A stretch of 64,000 bases of DNA from Candidatus Praeruminimicrobium purgamenti (lineage in GTDB: Bacteria; Elusimicrobiota; Endomicrobiia; Endomicrobiales; Endomicrobiaceae). The stretch is taken from contig JAHDQW010000002.1 of NCBI GenBank assembly GCA_018433585.1, forward strand, positions 1-64,000, in the 5' to 3' direction. Below are positions 53,356-62,181 of this stretch, piece after piece; the stretch's first letter is position 1; each line of letters begins with the position of its first letter. The notes under the pieces are model-generated. The model was not told where the DNA came from. It did no database searches and was given only the letters and a program-made list of their open reading frames with translations. The position numbers and the translations under genes are program-made.

Positions 53356-53356
53356 A

Positions 53357-54349
53357 ATGGTTACGATAACGACTCTTATCATTTCAAATAAAAGATATGA
53401 CTATATCAAAGAAACAGTTTCTTCTTTGATTAAATTTAACTGCAATATTTTTATCGTAGTAAACGGTTACTGCGATAAAACCGTACAATTTTTAAGGGAA
53501 ACGAAGACCGGATACAAAAACATTAATTTTGTAATAATTAACGAACAAATTAACAAATCAGACGCAAGAAACACGGGTGTAAAAAACATTGACGCAGACG
53601 TCATTTATTTTTTGGACGACGACGCTTATATATATAAAGATAATATAAGAATTCTGCAGGAAAAATTTGACAAATATCCCATGATTGGAATTATAGGAGG
53701 GCCTAACCTTACTCCTCAAAATTCTACAAAATTTGAAAGAATAAGCGGTGTTATGCTTTCGACATATTTACTTACATGGAAAATGAGCCGCAGATACATG
53801 AGTACCGGAAAAGACAGATTAACGGATGACTCGGAATTAATTTTATGCAATCTTGCCGTAAAAAAAGACCTATTCTCAAAATTTAGCGTTAAATTTGAAA
53901 GATTGCTCCATTATAATGAAGAAAATCTTCTTTTGGAGCAATTAAGAAAATACGGCGTAAAAATGCTCTACTCTCCTGATTTGGCGGTCTGCCACCACAG
54001 GCGCAGTTCTATTCTGTCTTTAGCTCTGCAAGTTTTTTATTCCGGCAAGGGAAGAGCCCTTATGACTTTTTTCATGCCTTCCAGTTTGCATTTTGTTCAT
54101 TTGCTGCCTTCTCTTTTTATATTCTATTTGATCGCTTTAGCATTCGGAAAAATGACATTTATTCTGCTATTTATATATTTTTTAATTTCGATTTATAATG
54201 TTATTTCAGCATCCGTTTTGTATAATATTAAAATATATGATTCCTGTTTGATGCTGCTTATTGCAGTAACGTCTCATCTGTCTTACGGAATCGGGTTTAT
54301 AACAGGAACCGTAAAAGGAATTTTATGGAAAATAACGAAGCTGTTTTAA
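53357..54349 (+). CDS. Family 2 glycosyltransferase with C-terminal membrane helices
   Basis: A protein of 330 residues. The ATG at 53357 (MVTITTLIISNKRYDY) is preferred over a TTG 30 bases earlier. It has SDARNTGVKNIDADVIYFLDDDAY (GT-A fold with the DxD-type DDD), GPNLTPQNS, and a later LLEQLRKYGVKMLYSPD. Two to three membrane helices follow (about 235-330). It probably adds a sugar to a lipid-linked acceptor at the inner membrane. Its end overlaps the kinase-like gene by 25 bases. Confidence 0.88.
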   Translation: MVTITTLIISNKRYDYIKETVSSLIKFNCNIFIVVNGYCDKTVQFLRETKTGYKNINFVIINEQINKSDARNTGVKNIDADVIYFLDDDAYIYKDNIRILQEKFDKYPMIGIIGGPNLTPQNSTKFERISGVMLSTYLLTWKMSRRYMSTGKDRLTDDSELILCNLAVKKDLFSKFSVKFERLLHYNEENLLLEQLRKYGVKMLYSPDLAVCHHRRSSILSLALQVFYSGKGRALMTFFMPSSLHFVHLLPSLFIFYLIALAFGKMTFILLFIYFLISIYNVISASVLYNIKIYDSCLMLLIAVTSHLSYGIGFITGTVKGILWKITKLF

Positions 54350-55335
54350 ATTTTTACGGTATAACGGTATCAATAAAAGGCAATGCCGAGATTACCCGTA
54401 AATTGATATCTGACTTTGAATATTTTCTTTCTTATAATAATATAAGCGGCCAGACCGATATATTATTAACAGTTAATCTTCTCCCTCCTCCTTTCGAAAA
54501 AATACCGGCAGTACCGGCTTCTATGTATAAAACAGACTCTATAAGTTATGACAAAGACGGAATCCGCTACGTCGATTATCTCGGAAAAGCGCTGGCATTA
54601 TATGACATAAAAGACAACAAAGCCGAAATCTTTTCATTATCTTTTGATTTACTCTATGAAATTGCATATCTTTTTATACATTCAAGAACGGGAGAAATGC
54701 TCGATATAAAAGGGTTGCACAGAATACACGGATGCGCTTTTTCTTTTGAAAACAACATATATATATGCATGCTTCCTCAGGGAGGAGGCAAGAGCACTCT
54801 GCTTATGGATCTTTTAAAAAATGAAAAAGTGAAGATACTTTCAGACGATACTCCTTTTGTCGATCAAAAAGGCAACGTTTACCCGTTCCCTGCAAGAATA
54901 GGCTTGTGTCCTGACATTGAAACAGATTATATACCTGAAAATTTTATTACGACTTTTAACAGAAGAAAATTCGGAAATAAAAAATTAATAAGTTATGAGT
55001 ATTTTAAAAACAGGATAGAAACGAGGCGTCTGCCCGTTACAATTATTTACGGCAAAAGATTTTTTTCAAACACTTCAAAAATAACCAGAGAAAACAGATT
55101 TTATGCATTTAAAGAACTTTTTAAAAATTGTATAGCTGGATTAGGAGTTCCTCAGGTTCTTGAATATTTTCTTATCGGCGGCGCCGAAGATTTTATAAAA
55201 AAAGCCTATATTGTCTTTTTAAGGTTCTTTGCATGTTTAATGCTGCTTATTAAAAACAAAAATGTTTACTGTTTCCATATAGGCAATGACAGGAATATTA
55301 ATTCGGATAATTTTTTTAAATTTTTTCACAAATAG
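54325..55335 (+). CDS. HPr-kinase-like ATP-binding protein
   Basis: A protein of 336 residues. Residues 153-158 are GGGKST within MLPQGGGKSTLLMDLL, a P-loop, and 173-180 are SDDTPFVD, with His132 and His135 before the P-loop (LHRIHGCAF). This is the order seen in the C-terminal HprK kinase domain (H...GxSGxGKS...DD). True HprK has a different loop and a hexameric form of about 310 residues, so this belongs to the HprK-related kinases often found next to peptide- or sugar-modification genes. It may phosphorylate a sugar, lipid or peptide in this cluster. It is the last gene of the operon. Confidence 0.78.
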   Translation: MENNEAVLNFYGITVSIKGNAEITRKLISDFEYFLSYNNISGQTDILLTVNLLPPPFEKIPAVPASMYKTDSISYDKDGIRYVDYLGKALALYDIKDNKAEIFSLSFDLLYEIAYLFIHSRTGEMLDIKGLHRIHGCAFSFENNIYICMLPQGGGKSTLLMDLLKNEKVKILSDDTPFVDQKGNVYPFPARIGLCPDIETDYIPENFITTFNRRKFGNKKLISYEYFKNRIETRRLPVTIIYGKRFFSNTSKITRENRFYAFKELFKNCIAGLGVPQVLEYFLIGGAEDFIKKAYIVFLRFFACLMLLIKNKNVYCFHIGNDRNINSDNFFKFFHK

Positions 55336-55338
55336 TTG

Positions 55339-55367
55339 TTGTATATTTGAATAACTTGTGTTAGAAT
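55339..55367 (+). promoter_or_regulatory. Promoter of the SpoVG-like/GGDEF operon
   Basis: TTGTAT, 17 bases, TAGAAT. It overlaps an upstream in-frame ATG (55366), which therefore cannot be the start. The ATG pair at 55378/55381 lies 10-13 bases after the -10, so the transcript has hardly any leader. Confidence 0.55.
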
Positions 55368-55377
55368 GATTGGTAAT

Positions 55378-55959
55378 ATGATGAATTTTTATAAATTTAT
55401 ATCTGCTTTTTTCTGTCTGTTTTTTTGTCAAACGGTTTTTTCTCAGCCATTTGACGTTTCTTTTATTGATAACAAAAATTTATCTGATATATCGGTAGAA
55501 TTTAATAATACCTTAGAACTGAGAGGATTAAAGATTGAAAAGGACGGAAATAAAGAAATTTTAACGGTTCCTTATTATAAAAGTAAGAATAACAGATATG
55601 ACCATTTTTATTTTTTAGACAGACAATTCAAAGAAAATCTCATTTCAGAAATCAAATCATCAAAAAATATTTATAAAAAAAACGCTTCTACGGTCGACTA
55701 CAAAATAAATAAATTCAACATTATTGAAAAAGCTTCCAAAGCTAAAGCTTTTGTATCAGTTATTTTTAATGATAAGATAGAAGTGCAATGCAGCATTCTA
55801 AACGGTAAATACGGACTATGGGTTCAATGGCCTTCGGAAAAACGCGGGAACAAATGGAAAAAATTGTTTCTTATAAAAGATGCTGAATTAAAATATAAAA
55901 TAGAAAAAGAAATATTAGTCCTTTATCAGCAAAAGAAAAATAAAGGTACTCAATTATGA
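55378..55959 (+). CDS. Exported protein with two SpoVG-like units
   Basis: A protein of 193 residues. The signal peptide runs over about the first 23 residues (MMNFYKFISAFFCLFFCQTV, then FSQ). The C-terminal half has KAKAFVSVIFNDKIEVQCSI, then NGKYGLWVQWPSEKRGNKWK and helical KYKIEKEILVLY, matching the SpoVG pattern of strands, a Pro-containing motif and a final helix. The first half repeats it: SDISVEFNNTLELRGLKI, then LTVPYYKSKNNRYDHFYF and FKENLISEI. SpoVG is normally a single-unit cytoplasmic RNA/DNA-binding protein, so export and duplication are unusual. It overlaps the first GGDEF gene by 4 bases. Confidence 0.65.
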   Translation: MMNFYKFISAFFCLFFCQTVFSQPFDVSFIDNKNLSDISVEFNNTLELRGLKIEKDGNKEILTVPYYKSKNNRYDHFYFLDRQFKENLISEIKSSKNIYKKNASTVDYKINKFNIIEKASKAKAFVSVIFNDKIEVQCSILNGKYGLWVQWPSEKRGNKWKKLFLIKDAELKYKIEKEILVLYQQKKNKGTQL

Positions 55960-57347
55960 TCGATATTGAAGCGTATAAACGTTTTTTTATTGATATAATA
56001 ACGACGATAGTCCTGCCTGTCATAGGCGGTATTTGTTTTGTAATATGGATATTTTACTTTTTCCAGTATCCTGTTATTACTTTCCCGGCAATTTTTATAG
56101 TTTTTTTAATAATCTATTTTTTATCAGGTCCTGTTTTCGGCGGCGTCTTGATTGCTTTTATTCTGTCGGCAGGCATATTTGCTATAGCAATTGTTGATAA
56201 TCCTTTCGACAAAATAATGCTTATTTATGAAATAGTATGGATAGTCTTTGTATTTTTCAGATTTGAACATCACCGAAGCATCTATATTTCATCAAAAAGA
56301 AAAGCAGAAATAGACCATGAAGTTTTGGACAGAGATATAGCTTTGATACAATCCTCTATTGCCGAAAATGAAAAAAGAAGCGCCGCTCTGCTGCAAAGAA
56401 TGGACAACTTTCAAAAGTTTGAACAAATAATAAGTTCTCTTGAATCATCAATGAATGAGCGCGATTTGATAAAGCTTATTGAGGAATTAACCGGCAAATT
56501 CATAAGAAAAGGCAAATGGAAAACCAAACGCAATCCTAAAAAAGATATTTTTGTCGATTATGTAAAAACGAATAAAATTCCGCTGCTTATAACTGATATG
56601 GCGGATGATAAAAGATTTACGTCCGAAGAATATAAAGAAATATCGTCGGTTATAGTGATGCCTATTGAAGTTGAAGGTTCATACTGGGGATATATCGAAG
56701 GCATTTCGGTTATAAAGAACGTTAAATTCAATGATTCAGATTTAAGATTGCTGTCAGTTCTTTCAAACATACTCGGCATTATCTTATATAATACTTCCTT
56801 ATTCCATAAAATTTCTTCTCTTGCGATAACCGACGGTCTTACAGGGCTTTATACAAGATCTTATTTTTCCGAAAGACTGCAGGAAGAAATTGAAAGAGCA
56901 AAAAGCAACAATCTTTCCATGGCGGTAGCAATGCTCGATATAGATCATTTTAAGGAAGTAAACGACAAGTACGGGCACATCGCCGGAGATATGCTTTTAA
57001 GACAAATTGCCGACATTCTTAGAAAAAGATTCAGAGAAATTGATATCATCGCAAGATACGGCGGAGAAGAATTTACAATTTTTATATCTCAAACAAATGC
57101 TGAAAGCGGATTCGCCATACTCGAAGAAATAAGGAAAAATATAGAAAATACAAAATTTTTTATGCCTGTTGAAAGTTATCACCCTATACAAATAAGAAAA
57201 ACTATAAGCATTGGACTGACTGAATTAAAAAATGAATCTACAACTGAAGAACTTATAAAGAAAGCCGATTTGGCGTTATATAAAGCAAAAAACACCGGGA
57301 GAAATAAAACCTGTATTTATACAGATGCGGAATTCAATAATGACTAA
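55956..57347 (+). CDS. Membrane diguanylate cyclase with GAF domain
   Basis: A protein of 463 residues. About three N-terminal membrane helices are followed by a coiled coil (residues about 110-150), a GAF domain (about 160-285) and GGDEF (about 290-455). The GGDEF has DGLTGLYTRSYF, LDIDHFKEVNDKYGH and RYGGEEF; RxxD (REID) lies 5 residues before GGEEF, the inhibitory I-site. It makes c-di-GMP from two GTP and should be feedback-inhibited. It overlaps the next GGDEF gene by 8 bases. Confidence 0.95.
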   Translation: MIDIEAYKRFFIDIITTIVLPVIGGICFVIWIFYFFQYPVITFPAIFIVFLIIYFLSGPVFGGVLIAFILSAGIFAIAIVDNPFDKIMLIYEIVWIVFVFFRFEHHRSIYISSKRKAEIDHEVLDRDIALIQSSIAENEKRSAALLQRMDNFQKFEQIISSLESSMNERDLIKLIEELTGKFIRKGKWKTKRNPKKDIFVDYVKTNKIPLLITDMADDKRFTSEEYKEISSVIVMPIEVEGSYWGYIEGISVIKNVKFNDSDLRLLSVLSNILGIILYNTSLFHKISSLAITDGLTGLYTRSYFSERLQEEIERAKSNNLSMAVAMLDIDHFKEVNDKYGHIAGDMLLRQIADILRKRFREIDIIARYGGEEFTIFISQTNAESGFAILEEIRKNIENTKFFMPVESYHPIQIRKTISIGLTELKNESTTEELIKKADLALYKAKNTGRNKTCIYTDAEFNND

Positions 57348-58680
57348 AAAGAATAAATTTTATTTACAGACCGTATTGGTATTAATATGTTTTCTTATAG
57401 TTTTCTATATTCTTAAAGAAAACAATGAACGCTATGTACTTTGCCTTTTTTTATTGCCGGTATCTCTGTTATTCCCGCGCGAATATAAATATTCCGTACA
57501 CATATTCGGTCTGACGGCTGTTATTTTTTCTCTTATTACTTTCGGCTTTAGTTATTTTGCGCTGATTACAGCCGTTATATTCTTATCCGTCATTCCTGCT
57601 TTCCATTATTTTTTTAAACCTGATGAAATTCAGTCGCCCGATTTACAAAAGCAAAATAACGAGTTGAAGTTTTTTAAAGAAGAATTACTAAATGAAGATC
57701 AGAGTCTTAATGAAGAAAGATTATCTTTGGAAAAAAAGCTTGAAAGAATTATACAGCTTTATATTATTTCAAAAGATTTAACAAAAAACATTACGGCCGA
57801 GGACAGTTCAAATGCATTATCGGCAATGCTGTCTTCAAGAACAGGAATACTGTATTCTTTTGTCGCGGTTAAATACAAAGCAAAAAACCACTTAATAATA
57901 CAATCTTCTTTACAGCATGAAAAAAGAAGCAAATGGGACGAGGCTCTTAAAGAACACTATCAGGAAATAATAAAGCTTACAAGACCTTCTATTATAAATT
58001 CCCTTACTTATATTGAAAACAATCAGGTAGTTGTTTGGCCGATTATAGTTGACAACCATTTTGTTTCCTGCGCTTTTCTTATAGTTGAAAAAAACTATGC
58101 TCAGACATATTTGGAAGAAGGAAGCCTGTTTTTGCCTCACTTAATACTTGGAACCAAAAGAATTATGCTGTTTTCCGAACTTCAGGAAAAAGCAAGAATA
58201 GACGGTCTTACAGGACTATATTTAAGAAGATATTTTATGGAAAGACTTTATATTGAATTCCAACGGTCAAAAAGATACAAAACCGATTTTTATATTTTAA
58301 TGCTCGACATTGATTTTTTCAAAAAAGTCAACGATACCTACGGGCATTTGGTAGGAGATAAAGTTCTTGTTGCCGTGTCTAAAATTCTTTTCAAATCGGT
58401 CAGACCGGGAGATTTGACAGGACGATACGGAGGCGAAGAATTTATTGTTCTTCTCCCTATGGTATCGGAAGAACAAGTACTGCAAATTGCCGAAAACATA
58501 AGAAGCAGCGTTCAAAAAACTAAGTTTAACGAAAACAATTTCACTTTTTCAGTTACAATAAGTATAGGTATTGCAAAATACAATAATAACACAACGTCAA
58601 ATGACGTAATTTCTCTTGCAGACAAAGCTCTTTATGAGGCAAAACAAACAGGCAGAAATAAAATAATAATAAACAAATAA
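57340..58680 (+). CDS. Membrane diguanylate cyclase (second of tandem pair)
   Basis: A protein of 446 residues. The ATG at 57340 (MTKKNKFYL) is preferred to an upstream start in the previous gene. Four membrane helices within the first 90 residues are followed by a coiled coil (about 100-145), a GAF-like domain and GGDEF: DGLTGLYLRRYF, LDIDFFKKVNDTYGH and RYGGEEF with RPGD at the I-site. The two cyclases share layout but differ in their input region, so they may answer to different signals. The operon ends at the hairpin at 58682-58711. Confidence 0.95.
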   Translation: MTKKNKFYLQTVLVLICFLIVFYILKENNERYVLCLFLLPVSLLFPREYKYSVHIFGLTAVIFSLITFGFSYFALITAVIFLSVIPAFHYFFKPDEIQSPDLQKQNNELKFFKEELLNEDQSLNEERLSLEKKLERIIQLYIISKDLTKNITAEDSSNALSAMLSSRTGILYSFVAVKYKAKNHLIIQSSLQHEKRSKWDEALKEHYQEIIKLTRPSIINSLTYIENNQVVVWPIIVDNHFVSCAFLIVEKNYAQTYLEEGSLFLPHLILGTKRIMLFSELQEKARIDGLTGLYLRRYFMERLYIEFQRSKRYKTDFYILMLDIDFFKKVNDTYGHLVGDKVLVAVSKILFKSVRPGDLTGRYGGEEFIVLLPMVSEEQVLQIAENIRSSVQKTKFNENNFTFSVTISIGIAKYNNNTTSNDVISLADKALYEAKQTGRNKIIINK

Positions 58681-58681
58681 A

Positions 58682-58711
58682 AAAACCGGATAATTTTTAT
58701 TATCCGGTTTT
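58682..58711. terminator. Bidirectional terminator between cyclase and PTS operon
   Basis: AAAACCGGATAAT pairs fully with its complement over a 4-base loop. Flanking A-runs and T-runs serve both strands: the GGDEF gene (plus) and ptsI (minus). Confidence 0.88.
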
Positions 58712-58726
58712 AAAAAATTGAATTAA

Positions 58727-60493
58727 TTATCTGTATTTAAATTTTTTCATAACAGTCAAAATTTCAGCTGAAGTGCTGCATTTCAACAATTCGTCGACAA
58801 GATCTTTTGCTTCCTTTTTTGATACGCTTCTTATGATTTTTTTTATCTTTGGAATCTGTGCCGCAGACATACTGAACTCGTCAAGCCCCAATCCCAATAA
58901 AACAACGGAATATGTAGGATCTCCTGCCATTTCTCCGCACATTCCGACTTCTTTTCCGGCGGCATGTCCGGCATCAATTATCGTCTTTAGAAGTCTTAAA
59001 ATTGCAAGATGCAACGGATTATACAGATGAGCGACATCTTCATTAACTCTGTCTACAGCCATTGTATATTGTATTAAGTCATTTGTTCCTATAGACATAA
59101 AATCTACTTCCTTGGCAATAACATCCGCTATTACAGCCGCTGAAGGAACCTCTATCATTACGCCAACCTGTATATTTTCATTAAATTGCTTGCCTTCCTG
59201 CCTTAATTCCTGTTTTGCCTGCTCCAAAATTTCGTTGGCCTGCTTAATTTCAGCTACTTTGGAAATCATAGGATACATTATTTTTATATTGCCGTGTACT
59301 GAGGCTCTCAAAATTCCCTTTAATTGAATTTTAAACATTTCAGGATATTTCAAGCACAATCTTATGGCTCTTAGTCCCATAAAAGGATTTACTTCTCTTC
59401 CAATATCCATTAATCCAAGCTTGGATATTTTATCCCCGCCTAAATCTATAGTTCTTATAATCACTTCATACGGCATCATCATTTTTGCAACTTTGCTGTA
59501 ACTTTGATAATGTTCTTCTTCAGTAGGCATACTTTTTCTTGAAAGATACATAAATTCGCTTCTATATAAGCCTACTCCGCTTGCCCCGTGTTTCAAAACT
59601 GAACGAACTTCATCCGGATTTTCTATATTAGCGGCAAGAGTAACTTCTTTACCGTCTAATGTAATAGCAGGAAGGTCCTTGAATTGTTCCAAATATTTTT
59701 TATTTGATATTTGTATTTCATACTCTCTTTTATAATTTTCTATTGTTTCTTCGGAAGGATTCAAAATGATTATACCCTGGTTCCCGTCCACAATAACAGG
59801 CATTCCCTGCTTTGCCTGAAGAGATATGTTCTTTAAGCCTACAACGGCCGGTATTTCAAGACTCTGGGCAACTAAAGCCGTATGAGAAGTTCTTCCGCCG
59901 ATATCGGTAGCAAATCCTTTAACCATAACTTCTCTCATCGCTAAAGTATCGGAAGGCGTTAAATTTTTTGCCACGACTATAGAATCAGAATCTAAATCGG
60001 CAAGAGTTTTTTTCTGTTTTCCGAGAAGATGCCTGATTACTTTTTTTGCAACGTCTATTATATCGTGTTTTCTCTCTTTAAAATATTCATCGTCTATTAA
60101 ATCAAATGATCTTGAAATCTTTTCTACTACTTTATAAACAGAATATTCGGCATTGTTTCCTTTCTTTATAAGCTCAAGAGATTCTTTGTTTATTACCGGA
60201 TCATTTAATATTAAAAGATGGGCGTCTGCAATCTTTGCATAATTCTCACCCAGCATATCATTAAGCTTGGCATGGTTTTCCAAAAGCTCAAGTCTGGTTT
60301 TTTCTATAGCATCTTTAAAACGCTGCGTTTCTTCGTGTATCTTACCGGCAGGCACTTCTTTTTTTACCGATATAAAATCATCATCTTCCAGTATAAAGAC
60401 TTTCCCTATGGCAACGCCTGCAGAAGCAGGAACGCCTGTCAGAATAACGTTTGTTTTATTAGCAGCATCTGTAATGTCGTCAATATTTGTCAT
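58727..60493 (-). CDS. ptsI: PTS enzyme I
   Basis: A protein of 588 residues. It has GGRTSHTALVAQSLEIPAVVG with the His that takes phosphate from PEP, GVGLYRSEFMYL, MIEVPSAA, FSIGTNDLIQYTMAVDR-type motif (here MSIGTNDLIQ), and GMCGEMAGDP with the Cys of the PEP site. It starts the phosphate chain to HPr. It overlaps the HPr gene by 4 bases. This is the usual full-length enzyme without added GAF or IIA domain. Confidence 0.97.
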   Translation of the reverse strand: MTNIDDITDAANKTNVILTGVPASAGVAIGKVFILEDDDFISVKKEVPAGKIHEETQRFKDAIEKTRLELLENHAKLNDMLGENYAKIADAHLLILNDPVINKESLELIKKGNNAEYSVYKVVEKISRSFDLIDDEYFKERKHDIIDVAKKVIRHLLGKQKKTLADLDSDSIVVAKNLTPSDTLAMREVMVKGFATDIGGRTSHTALVAQSLEIPAVVGLKNISLQAKQGMPVIVDGNQGIIILNPSEETIENYKREYEIQISNKKYLEQFKDLPAITLDGKEVTLAANIENPDEVRSVLKHGASGVGLYRSEFMYLSRKSMPTEEEHYQSYSKVAKMMMPYEVIIRTIDLGGDKISKLGLMDIGREVNPFMGLRAIRLCLKYPEMFKIQLKGILRASVHGNIKIMYPMISKVAEIKQANEILEQAKQELRQEGKQFNENIQVGVMIEVPSAAVIADVIAKEVDFMSIGTNDLIQYTMAVDRVNEDVAHLYNPLHLAILRLLKTIIDAGHAAGKEVGMCGEMAGDPTYSVVLLGLGLDEFSMSAAQIPKIKKIIRSVSKKEAKDLVDELLKCSTSAEILTVMKKFKYR

Positions 60494-60759
60494 ATTTCTT
60501 CTCCAAATCCTGACATAAACAACTCTTCTATCTTTTCCATTGCATTTTTTTCATCGCACCCATCTATGCGCACAGTCAATTCGCTGCCGCATCCGGCTGC
60601 AAGCATCATCAAACCCATAATACTTTTGCCGTCTATTGTGGATTCGTCTTTTATAATCGAAATATTCGAAGAAAATTTCATTGCCGTCTGTACAAGAAGC
60701 GATGCAGGCCTTGCATGAAGGCCAAGTTTATTTACAATCTTTAATTTTTTTTCTGTCAT
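60490..60759 (-). CDS. ptsH: PTS phosphocarrier protein HPr
   Basis: A protein of 89 residues. His15 lies in GLHARPAS and takes phosphate from enzyme I. Ser46 lies in DGKSIMGLMML, the site phosphorylated by HPr kinase in organisms that have HprK; its surroundings are intact, so regulation by a kinase is expected. It is packed between the EIID and enzyme I genes with overlaps of 1 and 4 bases. Confidence 0.97.
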   Translation of the reverse strand: MTEKKLKIVNKLGLHARPASLLVQTAMKFSSNISIIKDESTIDGKSIMGLMMLAAGCGSELTVRIDGCDEKNAMEKIEELFMSGFGEEI

Positions 60760-61544
60760 TATAACTCCAGGTATCCTAAAATAAAACTGAATAAAATCGC
60801 ACAGTAAAACATTATCACAGGCTTAAATTTTCCGAACAAAAAACTCAGCAGAAGTATTATTCCGAATATTAAAGCTTCAGGCATTGTATAATCAAAAAAA
60901 TACAAATGCATAGTCGGCATAAAACCAAACGATTCAAAATAAAAAATTATCGCCGTAAGTATTATAACCAGACCGATTATTCTGAACATATCGCCAAGAT
61001 ATGAAATCTCAAGCTTGGAAATCAAAGATATCATTTTTTCATCAAGCCTGAAACTTACAAACAATATCCAGTAACGAAATGCCAGATGGACTATATTATA
61101 TAAAAATATAAATGCAACAGGTGCTATCCAGATGTAAAAAATATCAAAAATATTTACCGATAATATCGTAAGCAAAATTGCTATAAAAGAAACAAAAGGT
61201 CTCCACGTCCCCCAAAAAAACGAATCACCGATAGCGGCAATAGGTCCTGACATAACGGCTTTTATCATTTCAGGTTTTTTAACGGACTTTTCATCGCCGT
61301 CGGCAATTGATTTTTCCGCATTGATAACCATTGCAAAAATAATGTTAGCCATATACGGATTTGTATTAAAAAAGCCTATATGCCTCAACAGAACAGCTTT
61401 CCTTTTCTCTTTATCCGGATAAAGCTGTTTAAAAACAGGATAAAGGACATATAAAAAGCCTATATTCTGCAATCTTTCAAAATTCCATAAAGATTGTATA
61501 AAAAAAGTTCTTAAAAATAATCTTGTTGAAACTCTCTTAGCCAT
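60759..61544 (-). CDS. PTS mannose/sorbose-family EIID membrane component
   Basis: A protein of 261 residues. It has RTFFIQSLWNFERLQNIGFL at the N-terminus, then RHIGFFNTNPYMANIIFAM, and KAVMSGPIAAIGDSFFWGTWRP, the most conserved EIID stretch. About four to five membrane helices follow. With EIIC it forms the sugar channel of the mannose-type PTS. Its start is 1 base from the EIIC stop. No EIIA or EIIB gene is seen in the window. Confidence 0.95.
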   Translation of the reverse strand: MAKRVSTRLFLRTFFIQSLWNFERLQNIGFLYVLYPVFKQLYPDKEKRKAVLLRHIGFFNTNPYMANIIFAMVINAEKSIADGDEKSVKKPEMIKAVMSGPIAAIGDSFFWGTWRPFVSFIAILLTILSVNIFDIFYIWIAPVAFIFLYNIVHLAFRYWILFVSFRLDEKMISLISKLEISYLGDMFRIIGLVIILTAIIFYFESFGFMPTMHLYFFDYTMPEALIFGIILLLSFLFGKFKPVIMFYCAILFSFILGYLEL

Positions 61545-61545
61545 G

Positions 61546-62181
61546 TTATTTTCTTAAAAAAGGAATTTTTATATTCCTGAAATTATACATTACAGCGCCA
61601 AAACCGAAAACAGGCAGATAATACCATGCTTTTTTCAGTCCGTAAACGACTTCATACGGTAAAAAAGAATAAACTTGTTTAAATATAATGCCGCCGACAA
61701 TGAAAAACACAAAATAAGCTATTCCTGCCCTTAAAATAAATAAAAACAAACCGATAAAAATACCTTGCGTTATTCTGTATTCTTTCCCCTGCTCAATTCC
61801 TTTTTCTATCCAATGCATTATTTTTGTATTAAAGAGTCTGCCGCCCAAATCCACTTCGCTGTATAAATATGCAAACGGAATCGCAAGAGCCAAAGCAAAT
61901 ATTGCCGCTTCCTGACATCCCTGAAAAGCAGTGCATGACCAAACGACAGACAATATAGTCATCATGGTCAAATCAACAGGAACAGAAACTCCCATAGGAA
62001 TTGCGTTTATCCACATCATTTCAACAATCAGTCCAAGCCAAAGCCCTGTATATATATCTCCTAAAATATATCCGAACAACGGACCGCAGAAGATAGGCCT
62101 TGAAATCATAAATTGTCCGAAAGCCGTTATATCTGCGCTGCATACTGCGCCAATAAGAGATAATAAAATCATGAGTTCCAT
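61546..62181 (-). CDS. PTS mannose/sorbose-family EIIC membrane component
   Basis: A protein of 211 residues with six or so membrane helices. It has ISRPIFCGPLFGYILGDIYTGLWLGLIVEM and NAIPMGVSVPVDLTM, the conserved EIIC motif. It is somewhat shorter than typical EIIC (about 250-265). It is coded directly after the GH57 gene with no gap and before EIID. Confidence 0.93.
   Translation of the reverse strand: MELMILLSLIGAVCSADITAFGQFMISRPIFCGPLFGYILGDIYTGLWLGLIVEMMWINAIPMGVSVPVDLTMMTILSVVWSCTAFQGCQEAAIFALALAIPFAYLYSEVDLGGRLFNTKIMHWIEKGIEQGKEYRITQGIFIGLFLFILRAGIAYFVFFIVGGIIFKQVYSFLPYEVVYGLKKAWYYLPVFGFGAVMYNFRNIKIPFLRK

Noticed and set aside
60218-60718. Open frame of 166 codons antisense to ptsI and ptsH
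   Set aside because: Both ptsI and ptsH are certain on the other strand; this is a shadow.
62007-62015. A DnaA-box-like TTATCCACA
   Set aside because: Single copy inside the EIIC coding region; no cluster or AT-rich origin structure around it.
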